From assembly GCA_016213595.1 (NCBI GenBank), contig JACRAA010000103.1, positions 1 to 6,594 on the forward strand: a DNA stretch of 6,594 bases, given 5' to 3'. Source of the stretch: Actinomycetota bacterium (GTDB taxonomy: Bacteria; Actinomycetota; Actinomycetes; Propionibacteriales; Propionibacteriaceae). Under the pieces are notes generated by a model, which saw only the letters and a list, made by a program, of their open reading frames with translations, ran no database searches and was not told the DNA's origin. Made by a program: the position numbers and the translations under genes. Below, in pieces: positions 5,459 through 6,594 of this stretch. Every line of letters starts with the position of its first letter. Within the stretch, counting starts at the first letter, position 1.

Positions 5459-6594
5459 ATGACCGCCCTCGACACCCGGCCCGTGCGTCGTCCGCTACCG
5501 ACGAAGTGTGCGCTCATCGACCTGGTCGTCCCGGTCTACAACGAGGCCGCCGACTTGGAGTCCTCCGTCCGCGCCCTCGACGCGTACCTGTCCGCAGCCC
5601 TGCCCTACGGCTACCGCGTGACCATCGCCGACAACGCGTCGACGGACGGCACCTGGCTGATCGCCCAGCGTCTGAGCCAGGAGCTCCCGAATGTCGTCGC
5701 CGTTCACCTCGACGAGAAGGGGCGAGGGCGGGCGTTGAAGCAGGTGTGGCTCGCATCGGACGCCGACGTCGTCGCGTACATGGACGTCGACCTGTCCACC
5801 GACCTCGCCGCGGTGCTGCCCCTCGTGGCACCGCTGCTCAGCGGGCATTCGGACGTGGCGATCGGGACGCGCCTCGCGCGTACCAGCCGGGTCGTCCGCG
5901 GTCCGAAGCGGGAGCTGATCAGCCGCTGCTACAACCTCGTGCTGCGTACCGCCCTGCAGGCCTCCTTCTCAGACGCGCAGTGCGGCTTCAAGGCGATGCG
6001 GCGGGACGTCGCGCAGGAGCTGCTGCCCCTCGTCGAGGACACCAGCTGGTTCTTCGACACCGAGCTGCTCGTGCTCGCCCAGCGCGCCGACCTCCGGATC
6101 CACGAGGTCCCCGTCGACTGGGTCGACGACCCAGGCACGACGGTCGACATCGTCGCAACCGCGACCGAGGACCTGCGGGGCGTGGCCCGGCTCATCAGAG
6201 GGTTCGCGAGCGGTCGCATCCCGGTCGCCCGGGTCCGCGCGGAGCTCGCCTCCCCCGAGCTCCCCACGACGGTGCCCGGAGTGCCGCGAGGCCTGCTCGG
6301 CCAGGTGCTGCGGTTCACGGTCGTCGGGGTGACGTCGACGATCGCGTACTTCCTCCTCTACGTCCTCCTGCGAGGCCTCGTGGACGGGCAGGTCGCCAAC
6401 CTCATCGCCCAGGTCGTCACGGCGGTCGCTAACACCGCCGCCAATCGGGCGTTCACCTTCAGGGTCCACGGCAGCCAGGGCCTGCTCAGGCACCATGCGA
6501 CGGGCCTGCTCGCGTTCGCCACCGCAATGGTCCTGACGAGCGGATCGCTGTGGGTGCTGCACCAGGCCGCGCCGGGCGTCAGCAGCTGGGTGGA
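5459..6594 (+). CDS. Bifunctional GT2 glycosyltransferase-GtrA fusion (3' end outside window)
   Basis: The frame is open from ATG 5459 to the window edge without a stop: 378 codons, truncated. Residues about 19-245 form a family-2, dolichol-phosphate-mannose-synthase-like transferase. It shows LVVPVYNEAADLESSV, DNASTDGT (58-65), the metal and nucleotide-sugar motif DVDLS (D109, D111), DAQCGFKAMRRD and WFFDTELLVLAQR. It should make a polyprenyl-phosphate sugar from a nucleotide sugar at the cytoplasmic face. From about residue 281 a GtrA domain begins (GQVLRFTVVGVTSTIAYFLL) with the family's NRAFTF signature at 329-334. Its helices are thought to assist transfer of lipid-linked sugar across the membrane. 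This GtrA part is probably nearly complete at the edge. The gene starts 5 nt after the YkcB-like stop, with a weak AGGGGAAG site at 5443-5450, so the two form an operon. It supplies the lipid-linked donor for its neighbour (inference). Sugar identity is not readable. Confidence 0.92.
   Translation, partial: MTALDTRPVRRPLPTKCALIDLVVPVYNEAADLESSVRALDAYLSAALPYGYRVTIADNASTDGTWLIAQRLSQELPNVVAVHLDEKGRGRALKQVWLASDADVVAYMDVDLSTDLAAVLPLVAPLLSGHSDVAIGTRLARTSRVVRGPKRELISRCYNLVLRTALQASFSDAQCGFKAMRRDVAQELLPLVEDTSWFFDTELLVLAQRADLRIHEVPVDWVDDPGTTVDIVATATEDLRGVARLIRGFASGRIPVARVRAELASPELPTTVPGVPRGLLGQVLRFTVVGVTSTIAYFLLYVLLRGLVDGQVANLIAQVVTAVANTAANRAFTFRVHGSQGLLRHHATGLLAFATAMVLTSGSLWVLHQAAPGVSSWV

Noticed and set aside
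5506..6432. Plus-strand open frame overlapping the GT2-GtrA gene in another frame
   Set aside because: The frame starting at 5459 carries clear GT2 and GtrA motifs and runs open to the window edge. The overlapping frame is Arg/Pro/Ala-rich with no motifs.
1..6594. Defence system, toxin-antitoxin pair, mobile element, CRISPR or RNA gene
   Set aside because: The six genes explain nearly all of the sequence, the two main gaps are under 90 nt, and there are no direct-repeat arrays, terminal inverted repeats, transposase motifs or tRNA-like folds.

Overview
The window is about 70% G+C and densely coding. All six genes lie on the + strand, with short or overlapping junctions and strong G/C preference at third codon positions. 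This, together with a two-component pair closely resembling mycobacterial PhoP/PhoR, points to a high-GC actinobacterium. The genus cannot be fixed from the sequence alone. No RNA gene, insertion sequence, CRISPR array or other mobile feature was found.

Layout. Bases 3-500 are the 3' part of a nitroreductase-family flavoprotein whose start lies before the window. It is followed, 47 nt on, by a small DoxX-family membrane protein (548-1003) with a near-perfect ribosome binding site. A 67-nt gap (1004-1070) leads to a two-component system: an OmpR/PhoB-type response regulator (1071-1808) and its HAMP sensor kinase (1805-3259), overlapping by ATGA. An 82-nt gap (3260-3341) precedes two envelope glycosylation genes. 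The first is a polytopic GT39/ArnT-like glycosyltransferase of the YkcB type (3342-5453). The second is a family-2 glycosyltransferase fused to a GtrA membrane domain (5459 to the window end, truncated).

How the genes fit together (inference). The GT2 domain would make a polyprenyl-phosphate sugar at the inner face of the membrane. The GtrA domain could help move it across. The GT39 enzyme would transfer the sugar to an acceptor outside. The two-component system just upstream probably controls this step.

The most interesting observation is in the two gaps. Upstream of the regulator lies TCACAGC-N4-GCACAGC (1010-1027), a 13/14 match to the direct-repeat box known for Mycobacterium tuberculosis PhoP. 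Upstream of the glycosyltransferase pair lie three tandem half-sites in the same 11-bp phase (TCACAGA, TCAAAGA, TTGCAGC at 3286-3314). Together they suggest a PhoP-like regulator that controls itself and an adjacent glycolipid or glycan modification operon. This wiring is readable from the DNA but untested.
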